From contig CAJQUN010000507.1 in assembly GCA_907163345.1 (NCBI GenBank), forward strand, positions 1 to 64,000: a stretch of DNA of 64,000 bases. Reading direction: 5' to 3'. The notes below the pieces were generated by a model. The model made no database searches, had not been told where the DNA came from, and was given only the letters and a program-made list of their open reading frames with translations. Of this stretch, positions 33,349-45,342 are shown piece by piece; position 1 is the stretch's first letter; the number at the start of each line of letters is the position of its first letter. A program made the position numbers and the translations under genes. The DNA comes from Haberlea rhodopensis. Lineage: Eukaryota > Streptophyta > Magnoliopsida > Lamiales > Gesneriaceae.

Positions 33349-34570
33349 TTAGTGGTGTGTTATTGCTTTTCTATTACAAAAATTCAAAAAAATCGAAAAA
33401 TTTGAAAATTTTGAGCTCATAGTCAATAATGAATGCATGCTTAGAATCACTAGCCCATGATGAAACCTAATTGATATAATGCATGCTTTTGAACATAGGC
33501 GAATTGTTAACCTTGGAACACTTTGAACTCTAATGCAAAGTTTACTTTAACTTAGTAGTTGAATATTTTGAGCACATTATTGTCATGGCTTGTGAAGTGT
33601 GCATAGCTTATTGAAGATTGTGTGAACTTTGTAATAGTCTTAAGAAGTCTCTAATACATGCTAGAACTTAACTACATGCTCTTTGAGGCGTATGTCTAGA
33701 CTACATGCAAACATGAAAGTGATATAGGCAATCTTTGATGCGTTTGAGCCTTTCAAGCCTACTATGTAAATAAAATCAATCTCTAGTACCCTTTTTTGAG
33801 CTTTAATGTAAAAGAATGGTAGTATGCTAAGCATACTAAAGACCCCCATTCAACATTCCTTGACTAGCTTATCATCCTACCCTTTTAGCCTAAATATGAT
33901 TTCAATCCATACCTTTTAAGGGAGTATGATGTATTTCATTCAAATGCACTTGGGAATCATTGAAGTATATTTTTGAACTTTATTGTCAAAAGAATGAAAT
34001 ACATGAAAGAAAAGGAATGCCTTGAGGAAATAGATAAAAATATGACTCCAAGGGGAGCCAAGGCACAAAAGAAGAAAAATGTTGAAATAAAAGTTGAAAA
34101 ATTCAAGCAAGGAGAGAAGCTTTTAGTGTGCATATCATCATACTCTCTTACTTGATATATCCTTACCTTTCTTTCATAAGCCAATACCTAGGCCACACTA
34201 CAAGCTAATAAAGACCTACTTGATTTATGTTTGCAAAGTGGCTAAGATAGTGGAGAAGAGTGTGCAAGTGAGCTTATACTTGTGTTAGTGTATGACTTGA
34301 ACTATTGTGGGTTTACTTCTTTTGGATCTATAATTTGTACATGACACTTGTTTATGACCCCCACACATGTTCACTACTTTGTTGGGTACGAATTGTTTAG
34401 AGATTGAACTTGTTCCATTATTAATTTTTCACCGCCTTTCATTACTATGCATGTTTATAATTGTTGAGGCATAAAAGTGAGGACAAGTTAGATTGTTATG
34501 ATGCTATGAGCCAAGCAAAAAAAATAATGTAGTTTTGTCTGATTTACTCGAGGTCGAGTAAAGAGTAAGT
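33349..34570 (+). other. 3' non-coding region of the protease-only element
   Basis: AT-rich, with no reading frame that I can support. Short frames near 33661-33849 and 33957-34184 have no recognisable domain. Confidence 0.7.
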
Positions 34571-34581
34571 ATGGGGGTATT
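34571..34581 (+). other. Polypurine tract
   Basis: ATGGGGGTATT directly precedes the 3' LTR at 34582 and should prime plus-strand synthesis. Confidence 0.8.
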
Positions 34582-36085
34582 TGATGTGACTAGAAATAGA
34601 CACATCTAGTATGCTTAATTGTCTACGATTTGGTATATTTTGATGGATAAATTGATACATATGCTAACTAATCGTATATTTGTGTAAATGTAGGAAACGG
34701 TGAAGAAATCAAGCTAAAATGATGAAAGAATGAGTAAAGTTGAAGAAAAGAGGAAAAAAACCGGAATCAAAGACACATGTTGCTCTTTTCTCCTCAAATT
34801 TCTATATATTCCAGCCAAGTTTTGGGAATGTGGTCAGCATGAGGTTGTAGAACTTTCAGTTATCTTCGTGTGGACAGCTGATTCATCGAAATCGGAGTTC
34901 GTATGAGAAAGTTATGGCCAAAATACGAAACTCGCCAGAAAAATGGAAAATCAGACGTAAAGACGCCATTTCAGGCGTACCTACGCCAGTGCTACGGGAA
35001 TTTAGGCGTAGTTATGCCATTTTAGGCGTAATTATGCCAATAGGATTTTGGAAAGTTAAAATTCTTGATTTCTTTCCTTCCCACATGGATTCTTACATAC
35101 TCCATCAGCCTCCCAATACATATATACTCGAAATTCAGACCTTTTAACCATCTAGATAGTTAGGGTAGAGTAGTTTAGGATAGTTTTACAATTTTTCTTT
35201 CAATTTTGTTGAAGACGGCTACGAAGATCGAAGCGAAGGCGGGATTGACACCTCGACGAGTGGAGATCGGATTAGTTTTCTTTTCCCTTGCTTTTATTTA
35301 TTGTTTTTATTAGATTATGTCTAGCTAGTTTTTAATTCTTGGTTGAGGAAGACAAATCCTTGGAATTATTTATCTTGGGGAGATTCATACGCTTTAATTA
35401 TCAATTTTATTGAATATCAAGAGTTTTTCTGATTTTATTGATATGATTGTTGTGTTTGTTTATTGGATTGACAACCTAGTAACTTGCATGAAATCTAACG
35501 CTAAATTAGATATCAAATACGGAATCGTTTGATCCCTCTAATTTACGAAGCAACTAAGATTGATGAATTTCCGCTTGTGAGTTTGTTAAATTCTTAGGAG
35601 GAACACTTGACTAGATTATATAAATAACTTGTGTTTATGTTGTTTAGATTCATCGCTCACTAGTTTTGAATGATGTCATGATTTTAATCTTGAATATGCA
35701 TATAGAGATTGATTGATTGGTGAAAGTTAAATTATGACGCTTGGACTAATTGACTATGAATAAGGTGAGGGAGGAATTAGATTTCCAATTGATGAATATT
35801 CAAGTAAAAGTGAGTCTTTTTGTGAATCGATGAAATAGATGATAATATACAAGGTAGAGTCGACCGATACCAAGAATTGTTTTCATTAGTTTAATCTTTA
35901 GTTTTAATTTTAATTAGTATAATTCATTCACAACCCCATCTTTTATTGTTTAGATTTTGATTTTCATTAACACAAAGATTCACACCTCCTCGTGGGATCG
36001 ATCCCTACTCACGCTACTACATTATTGTTATCAATCTTGAGGATTGAGTGGGGTTAATTTGGGCGTACACGATAAGCGCACACCA
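34582..36085 (+). repeat. 3' LTR of the protease-only element
   Basis: Nearly identical to 30039-31541. In the palindromes (34955-35039) several ACGCC arms have become ATGCC, as expected from deamination of methylated CG. Confidence 0.92.
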
Positions 36086-37010
36086 GAAGGCACGACACGC
36101 AGGTCGTATTATAAATTACAAACATTCACAAATCCTATCTAATAGGTCAAAGGGCTATAACCATGCACCATGCTCAAACAACACATAAAACATGCTTTAA
36201 CATTTAATTAATTAAATTCTAAACAATTTAAAATTTAATTCTAATTAAAACTGTAAAATAATTTTTGACAAATTATCGTACGCTCGGGACATCACATGCC
36301 ACGAAATGAAACGACTAAACCAAGAACCATCATGGTTCGAACCATCATGGACCACGGCTGGACCAATCATGGGCCTAGGGTTCGAAACCCTAGCCCACGA
36401 CTTGGTCCGAGCCATTGGCTTGGGTGCGGCGCCGATAGGGTTCCAAACCCTAGCCGCCTTGCACCATCTTGGTTTCTATCGAGCCAACTTGTTCGAAACT
36501 CCGGAATTCATGAGCCACGAGCCACGGTCCAACCATGCACGGTTCATGACGGTGGCGTCTCAACCATCTCGAGCCAAGGGTTCGAAAACCCTAGCCCTCA
36601 TGTGGTGTAGCCGCCAACACGTATGATTCCGAGAACCATGGTCCGAACTATCGACTTTATCGAGCCAAAAGAGTTCAAAACTCTAACCATGTCTCGACAC
36701 ATCCATGCACGAACATGAGCCACAATGGCAAGACCATCTCGAGCCAAGGGTTCGAAAACCCTAGCCCTCATGTGGCCGCAGTGGGTCAAGTGTAATGGTG
36801 GTGGCCGAAACTTCTTGTTATGGGTTCGATTATGCGCCTTCATGTATCGTATAAAATAAACTGTCAATTATATCAAATATCATTTTACAATAATTTCACA
36901 AACTCGATTTATTTCATATCATATATGAATTATACAGTTTTAATAGCATGCAATATAATCCTAATATGATTAACACAATTTTTAACCACATAACTCCGAT
37001 ATGAGCCTTG
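36086..37010 (-). other. Copia leader, LTR-proximal part, with inverted repeats
   Basis: The copia leader resumes after the GAAGG duplication. Four copies of 'gggttcgaaaccctagcc' or close variants lie near 36377, 36437, 36578 and 36748. The first sits in an inverted repeat with about 11-base arms (36371-36395). A 43-base unit is duplicated at 36563-36605 and 36733-36775. Overlapping open frames at 36296-36626 reflect these repeats and I do not call them genes. Confidence 0.65.
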
Positions 37011-37028
37011 AACCTGGCTCTGATACCA
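37011..37028 (-). other. Copia primer binding site, initiator tRNA-Met
   Basis: On the minus strand it reads TGGTATCAGAGCCAGGTT, one base from the LTR at 37030. Confidence 0.93.
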
Positions 37029-37029
37029 C

Positions 37030-38531
37030 TGTAAGTAATCCATCATGCATAGCAGCGCAGCGGAATAAAATTTTATGGATTACAAGACACCGGATCTATA
37101 CATAGGTTATCATATCGGATAAAAGAACAAAAGTCTCACCCTTGTAGCGTGTTTGAGCCGATTCCACGAAGCAACACCACGTTCAACGAGTCCTTCGAGC
37201 CACTAGCAAAACTTATCAAGTTTTGCCTCTACGGTATCCACACGATCAAATCGGGTGAAGGGATAGTCTAAGAACAAGTTGCTAGACTAGTTCTTAGACC
37301 GGAACAAGAAGCACACTCGATTCACAATCGAATAATCGCCGGAATCCTCACAAGAATCTCTTCGGCTATTATGCAAAACCGAGAGCTCCTTGGAGATTGA
37401 TGGAGGCGGCCGAGTGCTTTAGTGTAGGTTGGAATGATTTGAAAAATTGTCTAACAATTAATTATATAAAAGTTATTAAAGAGGATTAATTAAGTTCAAG
37501 ACTTTCTTAAAGTCTTATGGGCCCAAACCCATGATTTAATTAAAACCTTTTAATCACTTAATTAAGACTCTTCTTAATTAATTAATTCATCCAATGAATT
37601 TAATTTCCCTTCTCGATTTAATCTTTTGTGCGACCCGATAGGATCTTGTAATGTTGGCAGTGACATAAAATCTCATTTTATGTCGCAAGCAATGAGCGGT
37701 ATCTAGCAAAACATCAATGCTACCCAAATTACAAGAATGTCAATGACTCGATATAACCTAGGAACTTGTGATAATATTTACCATGTAACTTAATCCCTTT
37801 GTCCTTTGTGTTTAGATTGAACACGAGTCATGGAATAGTCATACTCGTATATTCAATCTTTATTTCTTGATCCCCAAGTAGAACTAGAATAAACGAATAA
37901 GCTCGATATCTCATATCGACTCATTCGAGCATGGCCATGCATTTTAGTTCTCACTTGATCAAGGGCCAAACACTTCTCCTGTTATATAGGAGGGACAAAT
38001 CCTATCTCGATCAGTCAACATCCCTCTATATAATTTGTAGTGTATCCAATAGTTGCCTTTATAGTTTACCATGTTACAGGTAACGTTTGACAATATCAAG
38101 ATACATAACTCCTTATGTTGGGATCTCTGATGATCACAAGTCGTAAGGATTACATACATTATTATCACTATGAGAATTGCTTATGACACTCATATAACTA
38201 TCCATGTAGCATTCTCATGGTGGGTCTGTCCAGTACATCGTTCTCTAACATGTACTCATGTGTTGATTTGATATCTCATATCAATAAACAATTCATCAAT
38301 CAACAAATACTAGTCTCTACGTATTATCATTATCCCTATTCATGATAATACTCGACTAGGGACAACTTTAAGAACAATACAGTATTATTCTAGGGAAATA
38401 AACCTATATATCAATTCATATTGCACAGATATTCGAATAATATATACTAATGATTTGCCATTAACAAAATCATAATACAGTATATGTCACAAACAATCAT
38501 CTAATGACTTGTCTTAGGGCATATCCCAACA
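37030..38531 (-). repeat. Copia 5' LTR
   Basis: 1,502 bp, matching 23964-25465 with scattered substitutions. It is followed by the AACAT duplication. Confidence 0.93.
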
Positions 38532-38582
38532 AACATGAGCGTCATTAGTTGATGTGACAATCGCTTCAACCCACTTAGAAAC
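38532..38582 (-). pseudogene. Short integrase remnant between two insertions
   Basis: Minus strand 'SKWVEAIVTSTNDAHV' links the integrase pieces at 51002-51177 and 23644-23963. AACAT (38532-38536) and GAAAC (38578-38582) are the target duplications of the copia element and the copia-like element. The two insertions landed within about 50 bases of each other. Confidence 0.9.
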
Positions 38583-40032
38583 TGTTGGGTTTTGGAAACC
38601 CGAATAATCTTGGTTTTGATGTTAACAAAACTTTTTATTGTGTTGCTAACATATTTCATCAAGTGTGCAGTTCATAGATGATATTTTACAGCTTGATGAT
38701 CTGCTAAGAAATGGCCTTGAGTTTGGTTGCTGAAATGTGGACCAGCTGGAGTACCAGTTGACCAGACCAGCTGGAGTACCAGTTGACCAGACCAGCTGGG
38801 AGGACCAGCTGGAGAGGACCAGCTGCAGGACCAGCTGGGAGGACCAGCTGGAGAGAACCAGCTGAAGGACCAGCTGGAGGACTAGCTGGAGAGAACCAAC
38901 TGGATGTGCAAACTAGCTGACAAGACCAACTGGTACCAGCAGACCTTGGCCAGCTGATGCGGTACCAGCAGACCTCAGACAAACTGGTACCAGCAAACCT
39001 CAGACCAACTGGTACCAGCAGACCTCAGACCAACTGGTACCAGCAGACCTTGGCCAGCTGATGCGGTACCAGCAGACCTCAGACCAACTGGTACCAGCAG
39101 ACCTCAGACCAACCGGTACCAGCAGACCTCAGACCAGCTGATGTTGTACCAGCAGACCTCAGACCAACTGGTACCAGCAGACCTCATGCCAGCTGATGCT
39201 GAACCAGCTGACCAGACCAGCAGACTTCCAAAAATAGCCCAGAAGCAGAATATGACCGTTGCAATGTTTGAAAGCTTACCAAAATTGTCCCAACGGTTAT
39301 ATTCTTGTATCTAACGTATATATCATTACTTGGGGCTATATATACATGATGTGGAAGCTCAATAACAGTTGATTGAAGATCAATCCAAGCCTTCCAAAGC
39401 AAACCCACTTGGGATTCAATTGAGGAACTTCAAAGACAAAAGCTGCTAAATGAAGAGCACTCCTCAAACCTTTGACACCTCTTACCTTGCTGTATCAGAT
39501 TCATTATGGAATCATTTGTGCCTTTGTATTCACTCTATTCATTGTATTTGTGAGCTAAAATAGAAGAGTGAATACCATTGTAACGGCAATCGGTCTTTGT
39601 ATGTGAGACATTAAAGAACATACATAGTTGAGTTGCTAGGAAATCTAGTTGGATGGGGAATGCCCAACTGGATCGGGTTTGTACAAAGAGATGTATAAAT
39701 CAAAGTCTTCTAGTATATCCTTCCTGCAAAGGAAGAAGAGGAGATGTAGAAGCGTTGTGCTTCGAACTTCCAGAAACAAATGCTTGTGTTGTTTACGTTA
39801 CTGCATTTATTTACCTTACTGTTTTTACATACTTTCTTGCATATCTTTAAAATGCCTTTCAAATGAGTAATCGGTTTTAGAGCGGGTTATGTCGAGTGTC
39901 TTCCGCTCGGTTTTGTAACCGAACTCGATATAATCTCTCGGTGTAATTATTTCAAGAACACGAGCTATTGAAGCTCAAGTTGGTTGAACTCGGGTGTGGA
40001 ATAGCAACCCACCCCCGAAATCGATCCTAACA
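38583..40032 (+). repeat. 5' LTR of the small copia-like element
   Basis: It has a CCAGCTGG-rich minisatellite (38749-39224) upstream of a TATA box (about 39337-39344, 'ggggctatatata'). It ends CGATCCTAACA and is followed by the primer site. Confidence 0.92.
38749..39224 (+). repeat. CCAGCTGG / GGTACCAGCAGACCTC minisatellite
   Basis: The first half repeats GGACCAGCTGGAG-like units, centred on the palindrome CCAGCTGG. The second half repeats 'ccaactggtaccagcagacctcaga'. The copy in the second LTR (41238-41774) differs in unit number. It lies in U3, upstream of the TATA box. Confidence 0.92.
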
Positions 40033-41081
40033 AGTGGTATCAGAGCCAAGGTCGTGTGTTCGATTCCCATGAGTTGCAGAGAGTGCAATTATTGGGGGAG
40101 GGATTGTTGGGGTTCAACAATCGCATCTGCTTTGTGATCGGTCGAACACGTGGCGCTTGTACCAGTGTATGGTTGAAAAGATTGATGTTGCGCCATTACC
40201 CTTAACTATAGTTATTGGTAAAGCGGTAAGCGCTCGATCCTACAAGTGGTATCAGAGCCAGGTTGTTATTGGAAAGCATTTTAACCGATTTTAGACGGAA
40301 ATCTTTTAAGAAAACTTTCTCATGAGCATGAAATTATTTTCATAGCATAATTTTCTAAAACTTGGTGTATGAAAAATTTTAGCATAAAAATCAATTTCAT
40401 TGCATTCATTTTGCACGAAAATAATTTTAAAATCTATTTTAAATGTGCAAATTTTCGTTCAATATGTTCTAAACTCATTTTAAATTGTTATTTTGAAATT
40501 TTTATCTAACAATTTTCGAAGCATTTTAGTTTTCTGGCAGCTTGCAGCGACTTTGGGAAAATTGGCATAACTTCTTGCTCGGATGTCCAAATGACGAACC
40601 GTTTTTTGCGTTGCAAACTAGACTCATAGAGGATCGCAACGGTATAGGTCTTGCAGCCCAAAATTGCTTGAGGAAAAGCAGTTTATTAGTTCAACTTGGA
40701 CTAAGTGTGCTGCCACCGCAGAAAGATGAAATGGACATTATTGAGTTTTGTCAAGAAATTCAAATTTGTTGCCAAGTATGCTTCATCCATCATCAAAAGA
40801 GGTTATTTTTTCAAAAATTAATGTGCATTGCATTTTTTTTAAATTTGTTTTAGCCTACCCCATTTGCCCCTCACTTGCTCAAATTTTCAAACCTTTTAAA
40901 ATTAAGGGGGAGAGTTTAATCTCAATCATTTAGGGGAAGTAAATTTTATTTGTCTTCCTTTTTGATTCACACAAAAAGGGGGAGAACTATGTTGTTTAAA
41001 AAATATTTTTTGTTATGCAACATTGTGCTTTAATGTTTCATATTTTTATTCATGTTTTGTGATCATCAAAAAGGGGGAGAT
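40033..41081 (+). other. Internal region of the small copia-like element
   Basis: The primer site TGGTATCAGAGCC is at 40035-40047. A second copy of LTR-end-plus-primer-site text (cgatcctaca, then TGGTATCAGAGCCAGGTT at 40247-40264) lies about 210 bases further on. The purine tract AAAAAGGGGGAGAT is at 41068-41081. A 103-codon frame at 40542-40853 has no recognisable domain, and I do not call it. Confidence 0.8.
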
Positions 41082-42290
41082 TGTTGGGTTTTGGAAACCC
41101 GAATAATCTTGGTTTTGATGTTAACAAAACTTGTTATTGTGTTGCTAACATATTTCATCAAGTGTGCAGTTCATAGATGATATTTTACAGCTTGATGATC
41201 TGCTAAGAAATGGCCTTGAGTTTGGTTGCTGAAATGAGGACCAGCTGGAGTACCAGTTGACCATACCAGCTGGAGGACCAGCTGAAAGGACCAGCTGGAG
41301 TACCAGCTGGGAGGACCAGCTGGAGTACCAGTTGACCAGACCAGCTGGGAGGACCAGCTGGAGAGGACCAGCTGCAGGACCAGCTGGGAGGACCAGCTGG
41401 AGAGAACCAGTTGAAGAACCAGCTGGAGGACCAGCTGGAGAGAACCAACTGGATGTGCAAACCAGCTGACAAGACCAACTGGTACCAGCAGACCTTGGCC
41501 AGCTGATGCGGTACCAGCAGACCTCAGACAAACTGGTACCAGCAGACCTCAGACCAACTGGTACTAGCAGACCTCAGACCAAGTGGTACCAGCAGACCTT
41601 GGCCAGTTGATGCGGTACCAAGAGACCTCAGACAAACTGGTACCAGCAGACCTCAGACCAACTGGTACCAGCAGACCTCAGACCAGCTGATGTTGTACCA
41701 GCAGACCTCAGACCAACTGGTACCAGCAGACCTCATGCCAGCTGATGCTGAACCAGCTGACCAGACCAGCAGACTTCCAAAAATAGCCCAGAAGCAGAAT
41801 ATGACCGTTGCAATGTTTGAAAGCTTACCAAAATTGTCCCAACGGTTATATTCTTGTATCTAACGTATATATCATTACTTGGGGCTATATATACATGATT
41901 TGGAAGCTCAATAACAGTTGATTGAAGATCAATCCAAGCCTTCCAAAGCAAACCCACTTGGGATTCAATTGAGGAACTTCAAAGACAAAAGCTGCTAAAT
42001 GAAGAGCACTCCTCAAACCTTTGGTACCTCTTACCTTGCTGTATCAGATTCATTATGGAATCATTTGTGCCTTTGTATTCACTCTGTTCATTGTATTTGT
42101 GAGCTAAAATAGAAGAGTGAATACCATTGTAATGGTTGATGATTCATCACAACCGATTGAGAGGTCTTTGTATGTGAGACATTAAAGAACATACATAGTT
42201 GAGTTGCTAGGAGTTCTAGTTGGATGGGGAATGCCCAACTGGACCGGGTTTGTACAAAGAGATGTATAAATCAAAGTCTTCTAGTGTATC
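41082..42290 (+). repeat. 3' LTR of the small copia-like element, first part
   Basis: Continues at 50684-51001. The minisatellite is at 41238-41774 and the TATA box at about 41886-41893. It ends with GTATC, the target duplicated by the chromovirus. Confidence 0.92.
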
Positions 42291-44063
42291 TGTGGGGTCC
42301 TCTTTACTTAATCCATTTTGTATCCATGAAACATACAATGTGAGTCTGAATTAAGTAATGTACCATGCACGGATTAAGAGTTCATACTAGTTAAGTTGTT
42401 TACAAGGTTATCAAAAACCCTAACAACTATACATAACATGTACATAAACAACCTAATCCAAAAGAACTCCTAGGCAGTGGTTCCCCTCGCAGCGGAAATC
42501 ATGACTCACGTTCCCCACGTATATGAGTCCCTACAGAAACATTCACACAATGAGTATAGATAACAAATATCTCAGTGCAATATCAAACCACAATATCAAT
42601 ATCAATGATAAAGCACAAATAAAGCATCAAGACGTGAATGTTCTGTATCATGCATCCACAAATGCACTATGTCATGACATGTCTCAACAATTACCCTATT
42701 ATCACGAGCCCCATATGATATGCCTATTCAGCTCAATATGTCAGTGGAACCACATCACATCTTCATATTAGCAGCACATATCATAGTACCATGCTCATCT
42801 GTGACAATAGCCAGAGCATATACCCACACCAAGTGTATATCTCACAAGCCAAAGCATATGTAGTATATCTATCGTGGCAACGATCCTAGCCAAAGCATAT
42901 ACCACACCAGGCATATCTCTCGAGGCAATGATCTCACCAAAGCATATACACATATCTATCAAGGCATCCATCCCAATCATATGAAATCCATGTATGAATA
43001 TGCATATGAACTACCAATCATATGACACAAGATAACATAAATCATATGATATCAAAACCATAACATCATCATCGCATCATATCTATACTCCGTACGTCAA
43101 CACGTACCTGTATTGCGACACAAAAGCGATAAATCAGGCGTTGATAGCTAATTGCCTCTTTGCCCTGTCCCCTGAGATGATGCTACAACAATGCCAACAA
43201 TATAACATGTTATCATAGGCATTAAAATCAAATTCTACAAAATATAAAATTTTTCAAGATTTGAACTCTGGCGATTTTGAGCTTATCCTCCTAGCTCTTC
43301 TCCTACAACTCGAATTTTAACATGTAAACATGTTTCATGCACTATCTAGGAACATCTTCACATGATTCTAACATCATAGATTCCAATTCCTAGCATATAA
43401 ACATGTTATGATTGTACACATGAACACTTGATATGCTATGTCTCATACATCAACACCAATGATAAAATCAAGTATACAACTATGAATTTCTTACCAAGAT
43501 GGTACAATTCCACTTCACACTCCCTCCTAGCTCAAGTTACAATTGAAACCCAAGCTCAAACCAACAAAACTTTGAAAGAAATGGAGAGGAGCTTGTGTAG
43601 AGATTTTTAGGTGAAAAGTGGTGTAGTATGTGATTTCACCTCTAAGCCACTTGATATAGAACCTTAAGTCCCTAATTTACTTGATATCATGTCCTTTGGA
43701 GATAATTACATGTTAAGTGTCATGTACATGAAATGAACTCCAAATACAAATGCAACTCCAAGTCAAATTCAATTCACATGCATATTCAAATGCCCACTTG
43801 CAACTCAAATTCACATGCATATGTAATTCCCTTCAAACTCATGTCAAATGCAACTCACATGTACATTTTAATGCACCTTCAAATGCATATACATTTCATA
43901 TTTCTTGATATATTATGGTTCATCTCATTGTACACCATTACCATATATCTTTTCATACATGTAGTAAGTCATTCTTGGTTCCACTCGAACCCCCATTATC
44001 ATACTGCCACGTGATATAATTACACCATAATCATATCATACGTGAACAAATCGAGGCATTACA
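42291..44063 (-). repeat. 3' LTR of the minus-strand chromovirus
   Basis: It has the GTACGT repeat (43092-43107, loop GTTG on the minus strand) and an array of 'atatgctttgg' units (about 42805-42950) where the sister family has hairpin modules. It has no GATCGATC cluster. Confidence 0.93.
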
Positions 44064-44099
44064 ATTCTCCCCCACTCATTGAATTTCGTCCTCGAAATT
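44064..44099 (-). promoter_or_regulatory. AGGA-loop hairpin plus polypurine tract
   Basis: Minus strand: AATTTCG-AGGA-CGAAATT (44082-44099), then 'aatgagtgggggagaat' up to the LTR. The outermost base pair differs from the sister family (A-T instead of G-C), so pairing is kept. Confidence 0.85.
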
Positions 44100-44141
44100 G
44101 TATATACAAACATGCATATCATGATACACAACTCAATCATC

Positions 44142-45342
44142 CTATGATAAAATATAGGAAACAAAATCATGTATGCAATAAGACAATATGTATGTACCAA
44201 CAGTATCATAAAACTGTAAAATCATACCAGAAAACAAATCCGGATACCGTTGCATCATATGCTGCTCCGTCTCCCACGTTGCCTCTTCGACACCCCGTCT
44301 GTCCCATTGTACCTGAACCATAGGAATTACCTTATTACGCAACCTGCGTTCAGCTCGATCCAAGATCATAATCGGTCGTTCCTCATATGATACATCTGTA
44401 TCCAACTTTACATCAGGTAGCTGTAAGACGTGACCCGGATCTGGTTCATAGTTCCTCAACAGTGAAACATGAAAAACATCATGAATACTACTCAATGCCG
44501 GCGGTAGTGCCAAGCGATATGCCAACGTACCAATACGTTGCAACACCTCATATGGACCAACATACCGTGGAGACAATTTTCCACGCTTACCAAACCGTAC
44601 TACACCTTTAAAAGGTGAGATTTTCAAGAACACACGGTCACCAACTTGAAATTCAAGTGGTCTACGTCGCTTATTGGCATAAGCAGCCTGTCTATCCTGA
44701 GCAGCTTTCAATTTCAATCGAATTACCTTTACTTTCTCTTCCATGTCATGAATCATATCCGGTCCATGTAAGGAAGATTGATCCACATCATCCCAATACA
44801 ATGGCGATCTACATCGTCGCCCATATAAAGCCTCAAATGGTGCCATCTGTATACTAGACTGATAACTGTTGTTATATGAAAATTCCACTAATGGCAACGA
44901 CTCTTGCCAAGAAGTATCAAACTCTAATACACAGGCACGCAACATATCCTCAAGCGTCTGTATCGTACGCTCTGTTTTCCCATCTGTCTGCGGATGATAT
45001 GCTGTACTCAATCGCACTTCAGTTCCCAACGCTGTCTGTAACCCTTCCCAGAAATGAGAAGTAAATCTCGGATCCCTATCCGATACAATGGAAACTGGAA
45101 TACCATGTAGTCTCACTACATGTTGAATGTATAACTGTGCCATTCTCAGATATGTATATGTCATACAATATGGCACAAAATGAGATACTTTGGTGAGTCT
45201 GTCAATAATCACCCAAATGGCATCGCAACCAGAAGACGTCCGTGGTAAATGAGTCACAAAATCCATCGTGATATGTTCCCATTTCCACTGAGGAATTTCC
45301 AAACTATGTAATTCACCTCCTGGTCTTTGTCTTTCCGCTTTC
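44142..45342 (-). CDS. Chromovirus integrase and chromodomain-like tail
   Basis: This is the continuation of the polyprotein at 45313-48732 in another frame, so its first ATG (45302) is not a real start. It carries the integrase core with 'MDFVTHLP', 'VSDRDPRFTSHFW' and 'YHPQTDGKTERTIQ' (the D, D, E residues), the GPY/F-like 'YVGPYEVLQRIG' and a chromodomain-like end 'GVEEATWETEQHMM'. Compared with the plus-strand family the C-terminus runs about 25 residues further before a stop. Confidence 0.92.

Larger units (their letters stand above)
30039..36085 (+). mobile_element. Non-autonomous Athila/Tat-like element with protease-only ORF
   Basis: LTRs lie at 30039-31541 and 34582-36085 (about 1.5 kb) with GAAGG at 30034-30038 and 36086-36090. 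The internal region is only about 3 kb: a tRNA-Asp primer site, one reading frame, two conserved hairpins, a purine-rich internal tract and the terminal purine tract. No capsid domain, RT, RNase H or integrase is present, so it would need an autonomous relative. The LTRs are similar and the ORF is open, which suggests fairly recent movement. Confidence 0.93.
23964..38531 (-). mobile_element. Ty1/copia element, minus strand, interrupted
   Basis: LTRs of 1,502 bp lie at 23964-25465 and 37030-38531, with AACAT at 23959-23963 and 38532-38536. Gene order on the minus strand is Gag, protease, integrase, RT, RNase H, which is diagnostic of copia. The primer site is at 37011-37028 and the purine tract at 25466-25475. 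Its leader is split by the Athila-like element at 30039-36085. Scattered substitutions between the LTRs make it older than the element inside it. Confidence 0.95.

Noticed and set aside
36296..36626. Two overlapping ~105-codon frames in the copia leader
   Set aside because: They overlap in different frames over a repeat region and match no domain known to me.
38704..39408. Trp/Ser/Gln-rich repetitive frames on the minus strand (also 41145-41531)
   Set aside because: They are the CCAGCTGG minisatellite read in frame; not conserved as protein and located in LTRs.
40542..40853. 103-codon frame in the small copia-like element
   Set aside because: No domain is visible, and the text resembles common non-coding retrotransposon leader sequence.
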